This document shows positions 22,326-33,540 of a DNA stretch of 64,000 nucleotides, piece by piece. The notes beneath the pieces are model-generated. The model was not told where the DNA came from, made no database searches, and saw only the letters and a list, made by a program, of their open reading frames with translations. A program made the translations under genes and the position numbers. The stretch covers positions 93,166 to 157,165 of the forward strand of contig JACVRA010000286.1 of assembly GCA_019828545.1 (NCBI GenBank), in the 5' to 3' direction. Numbering within the stretch: position 1 is the first letter of the stretch; every line of letters begins with the position of its first letter. This DNA is from Paracamarosporium sp. OC-R06-R3. Lineage: Eukaryota; Ascomycota; Dothideomycetes; Pleosporales; Didymosphaeriaceae.

Positions 22326-23571
22326 GGGTTGGTGGCGGGCGGTGGGATGGCGAGGGCGACGAGGTGCGGGGAAAGTTTGTTTGGGGCAGCTGTCGCCGGG
22401 GCGACGGGCGCGGTGCTCCGAGCGAGCAGGCGGGGACGGCGGCGAGGGGCGGCGAGGGCGGGGTGCTCGCCGTGCTGAGGCAGGCCGGTGCTGTGCGATT
22501 GCGTGTGCGGGCAGCAGTGGATGGCGGGGTAGCGTTGTGGGCGCCCGGGTGCATGCGTTCGCTGCGTGCGGCGTGAAAGCATCATCCAGCGGGCGTCGCG
22601 CTCGGGCCGCCGATTCGCCCGCCCGATGCCATGCTCGTCAGGGCAGACGGGCGACGCTCTCCTCCGCGAGCGTTGGCCAACCGCCCCCCCACACGTATCG
22701 AGGGATTGCCTCGCCGGCCTCGTTTCGAGAGCGTAATCGAAAACCCCTCTCGGTGGCACCCCCGCGCCGCTCACCGCCTGCGCAGTCGTGTGATGGGCCT
22801 GCGCCAGAGCCGCATCCAGGCGCAACGGCCACCCAGGCACCACCACGTCCGGCCTGACGCCTCTGCTCTGCGCGCAAAAGGAATATGCACTGGCAAGCCC
22901 AATTCGAGTGGGGGGGGGGGGGGGGGGGGGGGGGGGGGGNNNNNNNNNNNNNNNNNNNNNNCCCCCCCCCCCCCCCCCCGCCACCCAGCGCCCGCTGCCT
23001 CGGGCTCGCGGCCGTCGCACAGCGAGGCTGTCCCCGCCGCAACACCACGCCCGCCCATCGCCATCACGCGACAGTGCTGTATGTCATCTCGACTTACAGG
23101 CCGTTACGCCTCGCTACCGCACGCCACGCCCTCGATCCCTACGCTGGCCCATTGCCCATGCTTCCCCACATTTGCTTCTACCTCTGTCCCCTGCAGGTGA
23201 TCATGCAGCCTTCCTTGGTGCCAATCGGGGCCTGTATCGAAAATTTTCTGGTCCACGCATTGCTGTTTGGTCAGCCAGCCGCCCTGCCTCTACAGTCTCA
23301 CGGCCCCTGTGCGTTGGCCGATGCCCTCCAAGCCATGCCGTGGAGAGCAAGGCGCGCCAACAGCGTGTAGTCACAAAATAGCGCTCCCCGCTTCCCTCAT
23401 GCTACGCCTAGTACATATACTACCGCCCCGTGCCTACCTGACGCCGCTCCCATCGCGTGCCATGTCTCGCCCTCTTGCTCTTCCAATAGCCCCAACGCAC
23501 CTCTGATGGCCCCGTCCACGCCTGCCCATTCTTTCACCGGATCCCACCCGTCCTGCCCCTAACCTCCCGCC
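22326..23571. other. shared divergent promoter region with assembly gap
   Basis: Very GC-rich region between the coiled-coil gene (-) and the D-lactate dehydrogenase gene (+). Many overlapping frames are open only because of base composition. It contains a G run, 22 Ns and a C run (22910-22979). Confidence 0.55.
22910..22979. other. assembly gap flanked by G30 and C18 homopolymers
   Basis: Thirty G (22910-22939), then 22 N (22940-22961), then 18 C (22962-22979). The Ns mark unresolved sequence of unknown true length. Poly-G meeting poly-C looks like two reads or contigs running out in homopolymer and joined, so the true sequence between the two genes is not known. Confidence 0.95.
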
Positions 23572-25691
23572 ATGTTTCGTCGTCCCGTCTGGAGGCTGCT
23601 GGCCTCGCCCTACCAGTGTCTGAGGCGGGGTGCTTCCCGCCACGCTGCCCGGGCCGAACAAACCTTCAAGTCAACCAAAGACCTTCCGAAAACGTCCTGG
23701 AGCTCCAGCCGAGTCTTGCTCTTGGCCTCTTGCATCGGTGCCACGGCCTACGCTGGCGGTGTCAACCATGACCTTGGTCGCTTCCCGCTGCCCTGGCGCG
23801 CCAGCGGCCCGCGATATGCCTCAAAGTCGGAGATGGAGCAGGTATGACGACTTGTCCATTTACGCGAATCCCTCCGCTTACTTGTCATCAGGCAATTGGC
23901 GAGCTGAGGACCACCCTGGGTGAGGATGCCATTAGCACAGACGACGAAGACCTCCTTCGACACGGTTACTCGGAATGGTCTTCGATCAATATTGATCAGC
24001 TTCCCGTGGCCGTGGCATACCCTCAATCCACCGAAGAGGTCTCGGAGATTGCCAAGACGTGTTTAAAGTACAAGATCCCCATGAGTACGTGTCGCATCGA
24101 GCTCCGCTTGCGAGGTGCTGATGCTGTACAGTCCCGTATTCTGGGGGCTCAAGTCTAGAAGCCAATTTTTCTGCGCCCTACGGAGGCATGAGCATTGACT
24201 TCTCGTATATGGACAAGATTTTGTCGCTACATGCCGATGAGTAAGCGAGACCGGTGACTAGGTCCCAACACGGGAGTGCTGACCGGGGGACTATCAGTAT
24301 GGATGTTGTTGTGCAGCCGTCTGTCTCGTGGATGAACTTGAACGAGGAAATTAAAGACTCCGGTCTCTTCTTCCCCGTTGACCCTGGCCCTTCGGTACGC
24401 ACATCCGTCTCGACCAAGTCGTCTACCGTTGGTATTGATCACCGCATAGGCGCGAATTGGTGGCATGGTGGGAACCAGCTGCAGGTGTGTGCAATGCATC
24501 CATAGCTTTGCGCAATGCTGAACGTAGACTAGTGGCACGAATGCCGTCAGATACGGGACCATGAAAGATTGGGTTATTAATCTCACCGTCGTTCTTGCCG
24601 ACGGAAGCATCATCAAAACTAGGCGACGACCGCGGTATGCATCTTACCGAGAGGCTGTTATATGCAGCTGACGCGCAGCAGTAAATCTTCCGCCGGATAC
24701 AACTTGACAAACCTATTCATAGGCTCCGAGGGCACGCTCGGTATAGTCACCGAGATTACACTCAAGTTGACCGTGATACCCCAAGAGACCAGCGTGGCTG
24801 TCGTGACGTTTCCCACGATCCGTGATGCTGCAGCTGCAGCATCCAAGGTCATGCGTGCAGGGATACCTGTGGCAGCAATGGAAATCATGGATGATGTTCA
24901 GATGGCCGTCATCAACAAGGCGGGCGCCACAACCAAAAAATGGAAAGAAATGCCTACAATGTTTTTCAAGTTAGTCCAACCGAGCCAATCGCACCTCTTG
25001 TGGTCATGCGTGCTAACCCTCTGCATAGGTTTTCCGGAACTAAAGCAGGGGTGAGTATAACAACGAATCCACCACTTCCCAGAACGGAACTGACTGCATG
25101 TATCCAGGTACAAGAAAACGTGGGCCTCGTCAAAGCCATCGCAAAGGCACACCGAAGCGGTGATTTCGAATTTGCAGTCGATGCGCAAGAGCAAAAGACT
25201 TTGTGGTCTGCTAGGAAAGAGTCGCTCTGGAGTATGCTGGCGCTCCGCCGAGAGGGCGACGAGGTCTGGTCGACTGATGTGGCTGTGCCCCTCTCTCGTC
25301 TGCCCGATATCATTGGTCAGTCCTGAAACCATCCCCCAGATAAGCATCTAACATCCATTCAGAGGTTTCCAAGACGGAACTGGACGCATTAGGCCTGTTC
25401 GCTAGCATCTTAGGACACATTGGAGACGGGAATTTCCACGAGAGCATCATGTACAACAGCAAAGACCCCAAGGAGAGAGCTGCTGTCGAGAAGTGTGTAA
25501 AAGACATGGTTGACCGTGCCCTAGAGATGGAGGGCACGTGCACGGGAGAACACGGCATCGGCCTGGGCAAGAAGGACTCGCTCATGAAAGAGCTGGGCCT
25601 CGACACGATCAACGTCATGAAAAGCATCAAGGGCGCTTTAGATCCGCATTGGCTCATGAATCCGGGGAAGATCATGGATGTACCCTCCTGA
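23572..25691 (+). CDS. D-lactate dehydrogenase (cytochrome), mitochondrial
   Basis: Ten exons: 23572-23841, 23892-24084, 24132-24240, 24298-24394, 24450-24484, 24533-24634, 24679-24969, 25029-25050, 25108-25315, 25363-25691; 551 aa with all phases consistent. The enzyme oxidises D-lactate to pyruvate and passes electrons to cytochrome c (EC 1.1.2.4, Dld1 type). The N-terminus is Arg-rich without acids ([10 protein letters not shown]), a mitochondrial presequence, followed by a hydrophobic stretch ([16 protein letters not shown]) for inner-membrane anchoring. The FAD-binding domain follows, with [22 protein letters not shown] and [11 protein letters not shown]. The C-terminal FAD-oxidase domain has [10 protein letters not shown] and GEHGIGLGK and ends [12 protein letters not shown]. 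Exon 8 is a 22-nt microexon and exon 5 only 35 nt; both are needed to keep the conserved [13 protein letters not shown] and PSARIGG joins. Confidence 0.93.
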
Positions 25692-25845
25692 TCGGTGCTG
25701 CATCTAGGGGAGTTTACGGGCGGCACTGTCTGCACATGTGTTAAAAGTCGCCCACGGAGCATTTGGTGGCCGTGTCTTCTTCTTCTAGTATTGCATATAG
25801 ATTTGGGTCTGGACGTTTGAAAAATTCATCTAGCGTTGCATGGAA

Positions 25846-26532
25846 TTAACTGTCGAGCTTGTTGTGGTATGCCATGTCCCTGTGAGGTGAGACTTTGCTT
25901 TTCCTCGCTCGAACTAACCTCACCGGTCTATACAAGTCATAACACTGTGTGCTCTTCTCGAATGTGATCCATCCTCTCTTATCTTTTTCTTCCTTTAGCC
26001 ATGCTCCTACTTTGCCCATCGCAACCTCGTCATGATACCGGGCAGATGCAGAGTACTCCTCATCCACCCAGCCACAAGTGCCTCCTAAGAGAAGTTCCCC
26101 GCCAACCCCTTTACAAGATCCAAAGCCAAGTAAAACAGGATTCTCACTGCCATCAAGGGCAATATTCGCAGGATCAAGATCTCTGTGCGCGACTCCCAAA
26201 GAATAGAAGTGTTTCACACCAGCGCGCATGCCGTCCATGTAAGCTGAGATATTAAAACCATGTGGAACATCCTCATAACGAACGATATTGCAAGATAACG
26301 TTGTACTTTTCGAGGGCGAGCCAGGTGATACGACCGCGTGCAACGCAACAGTACAGCCGTAGTATCCATCTAACCATCTGTAGATGGTGATATTGATTGA
26401 GGACCTCCAACATCTCGGCTTCTTCGAGAAAAGCACACGCGGTACGAGCTTGATCTCGTACTCGCTGTCAGAGCACGATATCTTGGGGCGTTTGATAGAG
26501 CGCTTGTGCTGTCGGTTGGGTACAGCAGGCAT
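25846..26532 (-). CDS. truncated protein kinase-like protein
   Basis: ORF of 228 aa covering only a kinase C-lobe. The catalytic loop AHRDLDPANIALD (about residues 114-126) keeps the HRD aspartate and the Asn. The metal-binding DFG position reads GFG (LLGFGSCKG), so the key aspartate appears lost. The following GGTCGWVDEEY...YHDEVAMGKVGAWL matches small fungal kinases that have GTxGWIDE and HDExALxKIxxWL there. The glycine-rich loop and the beta3 lysine are absent: the ORF starts at about the hinge. Upstream sequence to 26857 is open in another frame but is not a recognisable N-lobe. It is probably a degenerate pseudokinase or a gene remnant. Its 3' end faces that of D-lactate dehydrogenase, 155 bp away. 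Confidence 0.5.
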   Translation of the reverse strand: MPAVPNRQHKRSIKRPKISCSDSEYEIKLVPRVLFSKKPRCWRSSINITIYRWLDGYYGCTVALHAVVSPGSPSKSTTLSCNIVRYEDVPHGFNISAYMDGMRAGVKHFYSLGVAHRDLDPANIALDGSENPVLLGFGSCKGVGGELLLGGTCGWVDEEYSASARYHDEVAMGKVGAWLKEEKDKRGWITFEKSTQCYDLYRPVRLVRARKSKVSPHRDMAYHNKLDS

Positions 26533-28090
26533 CGTTCGCAGCTCTCTTCTGAGATGCGCAATCGTTGAGTCGTGTTTTTGTGTTCTGGGTGCTTGGAAAG
26601 CTGTGCAAATGTAGTTTTTATCGATGTGTGCAAGGTGGAGCGGAGAAACTCGCTTGTTTTGGCACTCTCGACTTCGCGAAGAGTTGTGGGATCTGTTTTA
26701 GATAGGATGTAGGGACATATGGCGAAAAGCGGTTCAGGATGTTTATCGAGGATGTTTCTTTCTAGCGTAATTCGTGTGTGCGCTTCTTCGTTGCGGGCGT
26801 TGGAGATGCGCGGGTAGGATTGCGAGGCGTCAAAGTTGTAGCGTCTGTCGTCTTGAATTTCTGCTTGACTCAGTTAAGATTAGGCAATGAGCTGGACTTT
26901 TATTCCTAATCGTCACTTCAGAGGTCGAGTTTCTTTGTTGTATGCGCTTTCTAGCTATATACTTTGCAGTCACACTCCTGACTGTGAGATCACAAGAGTA
27001 GGATAAGTTGCAGCGTAAGATGTATGAACAGCGCGAAGCCGGTTTGTCCTAGACACAAGGCTAATACCGGCCCTCTGGCATTGCGATAATGTTCAATGGA
27101 CTAAAAGAAGTTGTCGGACTTATTATAGAGCGGGAAGAGCTTAATGATGGTGATGCAGGAAGGCGTTCTCATTTGCTAATAAAGACAGTGCTTCTCTTCG
27201 GGCATATACTCACGTACAATGTGCCTACCTTTATTTTAAAACTGTTGAACATTACTCCAGAGACCTCATACAATATATGTGGATACAGCGTAGCCGCTCA
27301 ACAGACCCATTCGATGAGAGACAGCCACATCCTCGACAAAATCATCAGGAGCTACCTAAAAGGAAATTGTCAGGGAAATCTTAGAGCGGCATGCGCTGTC
27401 ACCGGGCATTCATATACCGTCTTTGACAATTTTCATTTGCGAAAAAAGCTACCATTTGAAATTACTTGCAATCCTGGCGTGGGTCGAGTCGGAACCACTC
27501 ATTGAGCAATATTATGCACACTAGTTCAGGGATGGGCAACTACTAGTTCAGTTCAGTATCGACGAGGCAAAAGATATTGTGAGGCCATTTCTTTCGGCTT
27601 GGATAGCATAAGCATTGAGGAATACCCCTTCAATAACGTTCAATGGACCTATCGAAACATTGATGATTTCTGTTACCATTGCCTTTCCTTAGCTCTGTGT
27701 TTGATCAAAGCTGAATTGAATATTATTTCTAATTTGTGGGGATGATGCATGTGTAAGATCCAAATAAAACTCATATTAAGCTCTACATGATAGAATAGTG
27801 TTTGCGGCCTGAGGTTCACTTAACAGTGTCCACGTGCACCCAATCATGCGGAGCAATAACCGTGGAATAAACAACACTATTAGTAGATGCTAGCGTCCAA
27901 AATTAATGTAGAACGAAGGGATAACTTCACTAATAATCCGAAAAACGGATACAATGATGACCAAGCGAGCAATATTCCGAGGCTTAACGCAATCGGAGTG
28001 GAACCGTTGTCCATGTCCTAATCCGGCTGCTCTAAAACCCGCTCAAAGCCCAACTCTGCCAACTTTCCAACAGCACCAACCTCCTCAGAA
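26533..28090. other. AT-rich intergenic region, possible relics
   Basis: Holds a minus-strand open block (about 26857-26520) with protein-like composition, preceded on its own strand by an acceptor-like AAGCAG, and a plus-strand ORF (27089-27505). The rest is AT-rich with no clear gene. Confidence 0.4.
27089..27505 (+). CDS. possible hypothetical ORF, 138 aa
   Basis: Open frame in an AT-rich stretch. The product has a hydrophobic middle (LLIKTVLLFGHILTYNVPTF) and no recognised domain. Codon use is A/T-ended, unlike the well-supported genes in this window, so this may be a chance ORF or a decayed gene. Confidence 0.2.
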   Translation: MFNGLKEVVGLIIEREELNDGDAGRRSHLLIKTVLLFGHILTYNVPTFILKLLNITPETSYNICGYSVAAQQTHSMRDSHILDKIIRSYLKGNCQGNLRAACAVTGHSYTVFDNFHLRKKLPFEITCNPGVGRVGTTH

Positions 28091-28651
28091 ATGGAAGCCG
28101 AACAGTATGTCGTTCTCCAGGGCCTCCCGACACCCCAAGTATATCACGATCTCCGGAAGCTCGCCAACCTCACACCACCACCGCTTGAAGCGATGACAGA
28201 AGCCGTGCCAAAATCACTACGGAATTCATTCGCCTGCTTCGTAGCCTACGAACGCAAGTACATGGTCGATGAGCAGACGCCGGGGAGCGGCCAGGATGCC
28301 GTCGCAATGGGACGACTGCTGGGCGACGGGGCCCTCTTTCTTCAACTAGTCGACGTCGCGGTGCATCCAGACCACCAAAGCAAAGGCCTTGGGAAACGCA
28401 TAATGGAATCGCTGGTAGCTTATGCCGACGAACATGCGCCACATGCGTATGTGAGCCTCGTGGCAGACCCCCTGGGGCAGCGGCTCTATCCAAAATACGG
28501 CTTCGAAGACGTGAAACCGGGAATAGGCATGTTTCGTTGCCTGCGGATCCAGGGCGATGCCGAGTTCAAGAAGGCCCGAGAAGCAAAGCAGGCGGCGGCA
28601 ATGCGAGGCCCCAGTGGTTCGACACGGGGCTCAAATAGTTCTTCCCAATGA
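28091..28651 (+). CDS. GNAT-family N-acetyltransferase
   Basis: Single-exon ORF of 186 aa. It carries the GNAT motif A: LFLQLVDVAVHPDHQSKGLG (about residues 79-98), where the Q-x-x-G-x-G core binds the pyrophosphate of acetyl-CoA, followed by helix KRIMESLVAYADEHAP. The motif B region (VSLVADPLGQRLYPKYGFED) has the usual LYxKxGF signature. Such enzymes transfer acetyl from acetyl-CoA to an amine; the substrate cannot be read from the sequence. The C-terminal tail (about 160-186) is Ser/Gly-rich and disordered. There is no targeting signal, so it is probably cytosolic or nuclear. The F-box gene starts about 220 bp downstream on the same strand. Confidence 0.88.
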   Translation: MEAEQYVVLQGLPTPQVYHDLRKLANLTPPPLEAMTEAVPKSLRNSFACFVAYERKYMVDEQTPGSGQDAVAMGRLLGDGALFLQLVDVAVHPDHQSKGLGKRIMESLVAYADEHAPHAYVSLVADPLGQRLYPKYGFEDVKPGIGMFRCLRIQGDAEFKKAREAKQAAAMRGPSGSTRGSNSSSQ

Positions 28652-28869
28652 CGCGGGGCGACCCAATAGGGGATGCTGACGGATGCTGCGGGTGGAGAGC
28701 AAACGGGTCGAGTGAAGCGATGCGGGGTGGGCGCGGGACCGTGCGCGAATTGGATGCCATCATATTGCTGGTAGCGCAGCTGTACACAGTAAACACGACG
28801 CGCCGCTGCTCACTTCCACTCCTCTCTTTGCTGATCGCAGCGGATGCTCGTACGTGACACCTGGCCAGC

Positions 28870-31759
28870 ATGAATTCCACTTGGGCAGTCGCGACGCCAC
28901 AGCCGGGCGAGGCAGAGCCCGTATCTCCAGTGAGGCCCTCCGCAGCGCATCCCTGGCGTATGCTTACCGCGCTGGACTGACCCGTATCGCAGATTGAAAC
29001 CCTTCCCAACGAGCTGCTGCAACTCATCTTTGGTTTCTTGCCCTCTGACGACCTAAGAGAAGCTGCTCTCGTCTCCAAATGCTTTCACCGCCACGCGACC
29101 GACTTCCTCTGGCAGACTGTCAATCTCATGGATACGTGGCACCTCCATGTCACCGACCAGACAGTTAACATCTTCGGCGACCGGGGCAGAGGGGAGCCAG
29201 ATGAGGTGAGTGGTGCCAGGCGCAGGGATTGAACACACGCTGACGGCACACCTACTCCCAGCATGACGATACCCCAATCATCCAGAAGTTATACGTTTTG
29301 GCTACGAACCCGACGATCGCCTCAAAAGTCCAAGTCCTCATGCACCGTTGCCATCTTCCAACTCCAAACATCTTTGCCGAGCTGCCGCACATGTATTTCG
29401 ATTCCGAGAACCTGTCACAGGACGATCGCATCCACACGCTTCTCTGGCTAGCGGTTCGCAATCTGGTCAACGTGCACACGCTACGCATAGTTTACGGACA
29501 CCACAACTTGACGCGAATACTGCTGGCGGCATTCTTGGATCGTAGGCGGCCACAGCGTGTTCCATTGCGCAAACTGTGGGTGGAGAGCTCGTGCCTGTCT
29601 GGATTTGGGACGAACTATAACGATTTACTATCCTCCGATTATGCCACTGGCCTAGAATCAGTACGTATTCGCCGTCTGCGCATAGAGCCCGAACAGATTC
29701 CTGAGCGAAACAAACCACAATTCGAATATAAGCTCGCACGCGGTGGGAGGCATCTTGCAATGTAAGTACATGCAGCACGCAGCGTACTCTACAGTCCATG
29801 CCCTAGGGATACGAATTACATGAAGACTTTACGAATGACGATATATGAGTGCTGATTAGATATCCATGTAATCGGCTCGTGCATTGTATGTCGTTGGCGA
29901 CACAAGGGATGTTTACAACAGTCCCCAGCTTTTCGAATTTCCTTGATACCCATGTTTCAGTTCACCGCTAACTATATGCCAGGCACAACGCTGCTGGTGG
30001 CTTTTTATATACCACTGTAGACATACGTACTCCACCACCGCGACCGATGCCAGGGCTTATACTTCCGACCCCCGCAGAGCTAAGAGCGAAAGCAGATGCA
30101 TACGACACGCTAATATGGGATAGGCTAAACTTCGATGGTAAGTCATCCACGATGCTCTGTCTCCTTTTCCACTGCCTCAGTATCCCATCTACCCGCAGCT
30201 TTAGACGCGACGTTGTACACTCAATATATCCACTCACCACGTATCCAGGCCCCGAGATACAACCCTTTGTCGATTCGAATCAGTTCCCTTATCCAAATCT
30301 CAAACCAGGACCTTCAGATCCCATGATGAATATTATTGAGAAGTCATGGTCAACGCTTACGAGCCTAAATTTGGATTGGATACTCTGGCGCAAGTACGGC
30401 TCGAGTGATGATACTCTAGCATTCAGTGACCTACAACAACTCTCACAGCTAAGATTTCCGAATTTACGGGCATTTCAACTCCGTAATGCCGTCGTTCCGG
30501 AGACAGGATTACCTGAAGGTGTAGTTCTTCTTGAGGACATGTTTCTAGAATTCATGGAAGCGCACACGAAGATACAATGTCTTGCCTGGCCGTTCGACCG
30601 TTTCTTCTCCCATACAAAGCCAAGTCAAGATGTATTAATCCGAACGCGGGCTGTTGTGGCCCATCTCCGAAATGTACTCGTCGAACTACGGCTTGATAGC
30701 TTCTACTCAGGGAACGGTGAGGCGGTCACGGATGAAGGTCGGGAATCTCATGAACGAGAAGAGCGCACCCGTCGCCGCCGCTTCATCAGTGAATTTGCTG
30801 CTCACATGCGCAAAATTGAACATCTCAAGCTTGAAGGCGGCATTCCCCGAGATGAGAGGCGAGAGCTAGTACGAGCGCTACACTATTGCCCAATGAAGAA
30901 GCTCGTGCTCATAGGAGTAACGTTCCCGATTGGAAATACCTGGGGCGCGAGAGGTGTTGATTTGAAGCAGCATGATCCGAATCACGCATCAGATGCCACA
31001 TACCAGCTTGAAGAGGAGGATTTTGGAGGAATTTTAGCATCATACAAGAATGGAACCTCGCTCCCTGATGAGTATGTGTTTGAGCCATACTACGGTTGGC
31101 GCGGCGAAGCCCCGTTCATGCAAGCTATCGCCCTTCACCACGCATCGACCATTGAAGAGCTCAAGCTATGTGGCTACAACGGCAGTCCAATCCTTTCGCA
31201 TTTAACGCCAATCACGACACCCCTACTCTACCCTCTACGTCACTTTGATAACTTGAAGCAGCTAGTCATCTCATTTTGGCTTTTGACAACGTTTGAGGAT
31301 CAATATCGCGATGCCGAAATTATCCAGTCGTGGATGGATACTCGTTCACCGACATCTACTGCACTTGTCGTTGTGACACCGCCTGCAACTCCTTCAAACA
31401 ACCCACCTGTAGACCCTGCAATGATGCCTCGGTTTCATAATCAGCCTTCCAGACAGCAGAATTTTAACCGCTGGGCCGTCATGCTCAAAACACGTTTTAC
31501 GCCCAGCGCACTCGCATATCGCGTTGCAGAGGATGTCGCGCCTCATTTGAGCGAAGTGGCTAAAGCGAGACCTGGAGGTGTACGTGTTCGCGCAAGCTTC
31601 TGTCTAGGAACGAGGGAGGAGATGAGGTCTGCAAATGATATCTTTGATTTGGATATCCGCATTGGGAGGCAGGGAAAGGTGTTAGAATTCATCGGCCCGA
31701 GAGAGGAAGTTGAGAAGGGGAGGGTTTGGCAGAAGTTGGAGGGAAGGCGATGGTTCTAG
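28870..31759 (+). CDS. F-box protein
   Basis: Exons 28870-28929, 28993-29205, 29262-29761 and 29983-31759 give 849 aa with all phases consistent and canonical splice sites (branch sites GGACTGACC and CGCTAACTA are visible). The F-box is near the N-terminus (ETLPNELLQLIFGFLPSDDLREAALVSKCF, about residues 22-51), followed by the typical DFLWQTVNL. F-box proteins bind Skp1 and bring substrates to SCF ubiquitin ligases. The rest has leucine-rich, irregular repeats without a clear consensus. A donor-like GTAAGTC at 30138 inside the last exon is probably not used: the nearby acceptors would shift the frame into a stop. The target is unknown. Confidence 0.82.
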
Positions 31760-32206
31760 GCAAGATGGAAGCGAGGACTACACGTTACGCACCGTTACGA
31801 TATCGACGATGATCAGGCGCTACGTTCGGCGAACTGGAACTTTGGTATACCCTCTCTCATAGGTATAGGAACGGCCATGGGACTTAATTTTCTGTTTTGC
31901 TATCTAGTTATTATTAGCGTTTGTCCGTAGAGCCTTGAGCGTATTATCTCTATCACTTTCTACTTTTGTATAATGTTCCTCCTGCCGTCATCGGTTGCTC
32001 AATATGTTTCGCCGCGGTCCAGCACATCGGTGCTTCTCGCTTGGGCATACCTTAGCTTGCATTATACTGAACAGGCCAAAACGAAGTAAATGCGTCTTTC
32101 ATACATAAACCAGCAAAAAGCAAAAGCATGTTCACGCCGCAAGATATGTATGTCCCGAGCTAGCGTTGTGATCCCCACACGCTAGACCCTCCCTCCCCCG
32201 GACAAG

Positions 32207-32213
32207 AAAAAAA
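32207..32213 (-). terminator. RNA polymerase III terminator of the tRNA
   Basis: Seven A on the plus strand, i.e. T7 on the tRNA strand, starting one base beyond the tRNA 3' end (32215). A T run of four or more directly after the gene is the normal Pol III stop. Confidence 0.85.
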
Positions 32214-32214
32214 C

Positions 32215-32326
32215 TGGACTTGCTGGGAATCGAACCCAGGACCTTTCCCACGCTTGTTATCGGCTTCAATGTGAATTGAACTCGAGAAGATGCTAAGGGA
32301 AAATTATACCACTAAACCACAAGCCC
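32215..32326 (-). tRNA. tRNA, anticodon AGC (Ala), with a 40-nt intron
   Basis: Mature length 72 nt after removing 32290-32251. The acceptor stem pairs GGGCTTG with CAAGTCC, including G3:U70, and the discriminator is A73. The short D stem pairs through G10:U25, U11:A24 and U12:A23. The anticodon stem TTCCC/GGGAA holds the loop T-T-AGC-A-(intron)-T, with the intron after position 37 as usual. The T stem is CTGGG/CCCAG with loop TTCGATT. G3:U70, A73 and AGC all point to alanine. The D arm (GGTTTAGTGGTATAAT) and variable/T arm (AGGTCCTGGGTTCGATT) look like tRNA-Pro rather than the usual tRNA-Ala, so a changed identity is possible. Confidence 0.85.
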
Positions 32327-32458
32327 GAATGGATGTAATTATGGAAGGCAAACCCAATTCCAAAAATATATATCCCGGAGTAACGTTTTCGAGTCTCTAT
32401 GAATAGGTCTCCGCTTTTTAAAATGAAAAAAAAAATTTCAAAAAAATTCTGTTATGAT

Positions 32459-32623
32459 ACTACACTAAACTTAGTCTTTGGAGAGAATTTTATTTTAGCT
32501 TAGTATGCTAGATATTAGTTTGCTGATCTATCAGTCCTTCTAACGGATACTTTCTTAGATAGTATATACTTCTACTCATTACTACTCCAGTGTTAACCTA
32601 TCCTAACGTAGTTTACTGACGCC
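32459..32623 (+). repeat. direct repeat copy A (left of the F-box/ankyrin locus)
   Basis: About 165 bp, from the CTACACTAAACTTAGTC block to GTAGTTTACTGACGCC. It matches copy B at 35943-36126 in the same orientation along its whole length, with small indels and differences that are mostly C/T or A/G. It begins about 130 bp from the tRNA 5' end. It lacks TG...CA ends, so it is not a typical LTR. Confidence 0.8.
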
Positions 32624-33540
32624 AATTTACGAAAATGAAAACTGGGATTTGATCTACCTATCCTCGGCGCGGCGTCGCTTATGCGTACGGCGAGAGGAAT
32701 CCAGATTTGTCTTTCGTACAACTAAGAGGCATGGTGCACGAGGTATCCTACGCAAACGGGAACACGTACCTTTACGCATCCGATCTATCCGCTTCGGCAT
32801 GTTAATATTCGTGTAAAATTTCTTTATGAGTACAGTTTACAATTGAGCGTTCACCTCTACTTCCAATACACCGAGATACCACAAAATCCCCAATAGGGGC
32901 AGACATGCACTGCAGGAAGTGCTTGCAAGCATCACAAAGTAGGCTCTATTCTTCTATTAAGCTTCCACAGTTCATATTTGGAGAGCCTTCTATGGAAGAC
33001 TGACGGCAAGCTTGAACTGTTCACTGGTGCCTGTCCCTAAACACTGTGCAGCTTCGCTATACCGTTTTAGTACCATACTTCGCCGGCCACTTTATCATGA
33101 ACGTGGCCGAAATGACCCCCTACTAAACATAACACTGACCAACTTACAATACAAACAAGAACAACCACCCCACGCACCGAAAGATGCGATACATGCTCAT
33201 GTAGTCTCAGTTAGCCTTGAGCAGCCTTGAGCAGCTTGAGATGCCTAAGATCTTGCTACCATAGCTATGCCCTCTGCACTTTCTATGTAATCAATTCATA
33301 ACTATAAGTAACATCAAAATGAGAGGATACTATATGCCTAGTATCTCCTCGAGGGCTGGATATTCTGTTGCATCAGGAAAATGAAGCTGTTTGACCACTT
33401 AATATATAATCCGGCAGCACTAACTCTAACTATTGTCGGTGACATCTACCTACTGCTTTGCATGATCGCAGCGCCTCAGCTGTAGAGTTTGCCTATGTTT
33501 TACCTACATATATACAGTTAACGTCTTTCATTGTAGCTTA

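Noticed and set aside
22631..23381. Several long ORFs on both strands across the gap region, some running through the Ns
   Set aside because: They are open because of extreme GC content and poly-G/poly-C runs coding for Gly/Pro; none has a recognisable domain.
30138..30198. Possible intron inside the last exon of the F-box gene
   Set aside because: Both nearby acceptors change the frame and lead to a stop, while the unspliced frame stays open to the gene's end.
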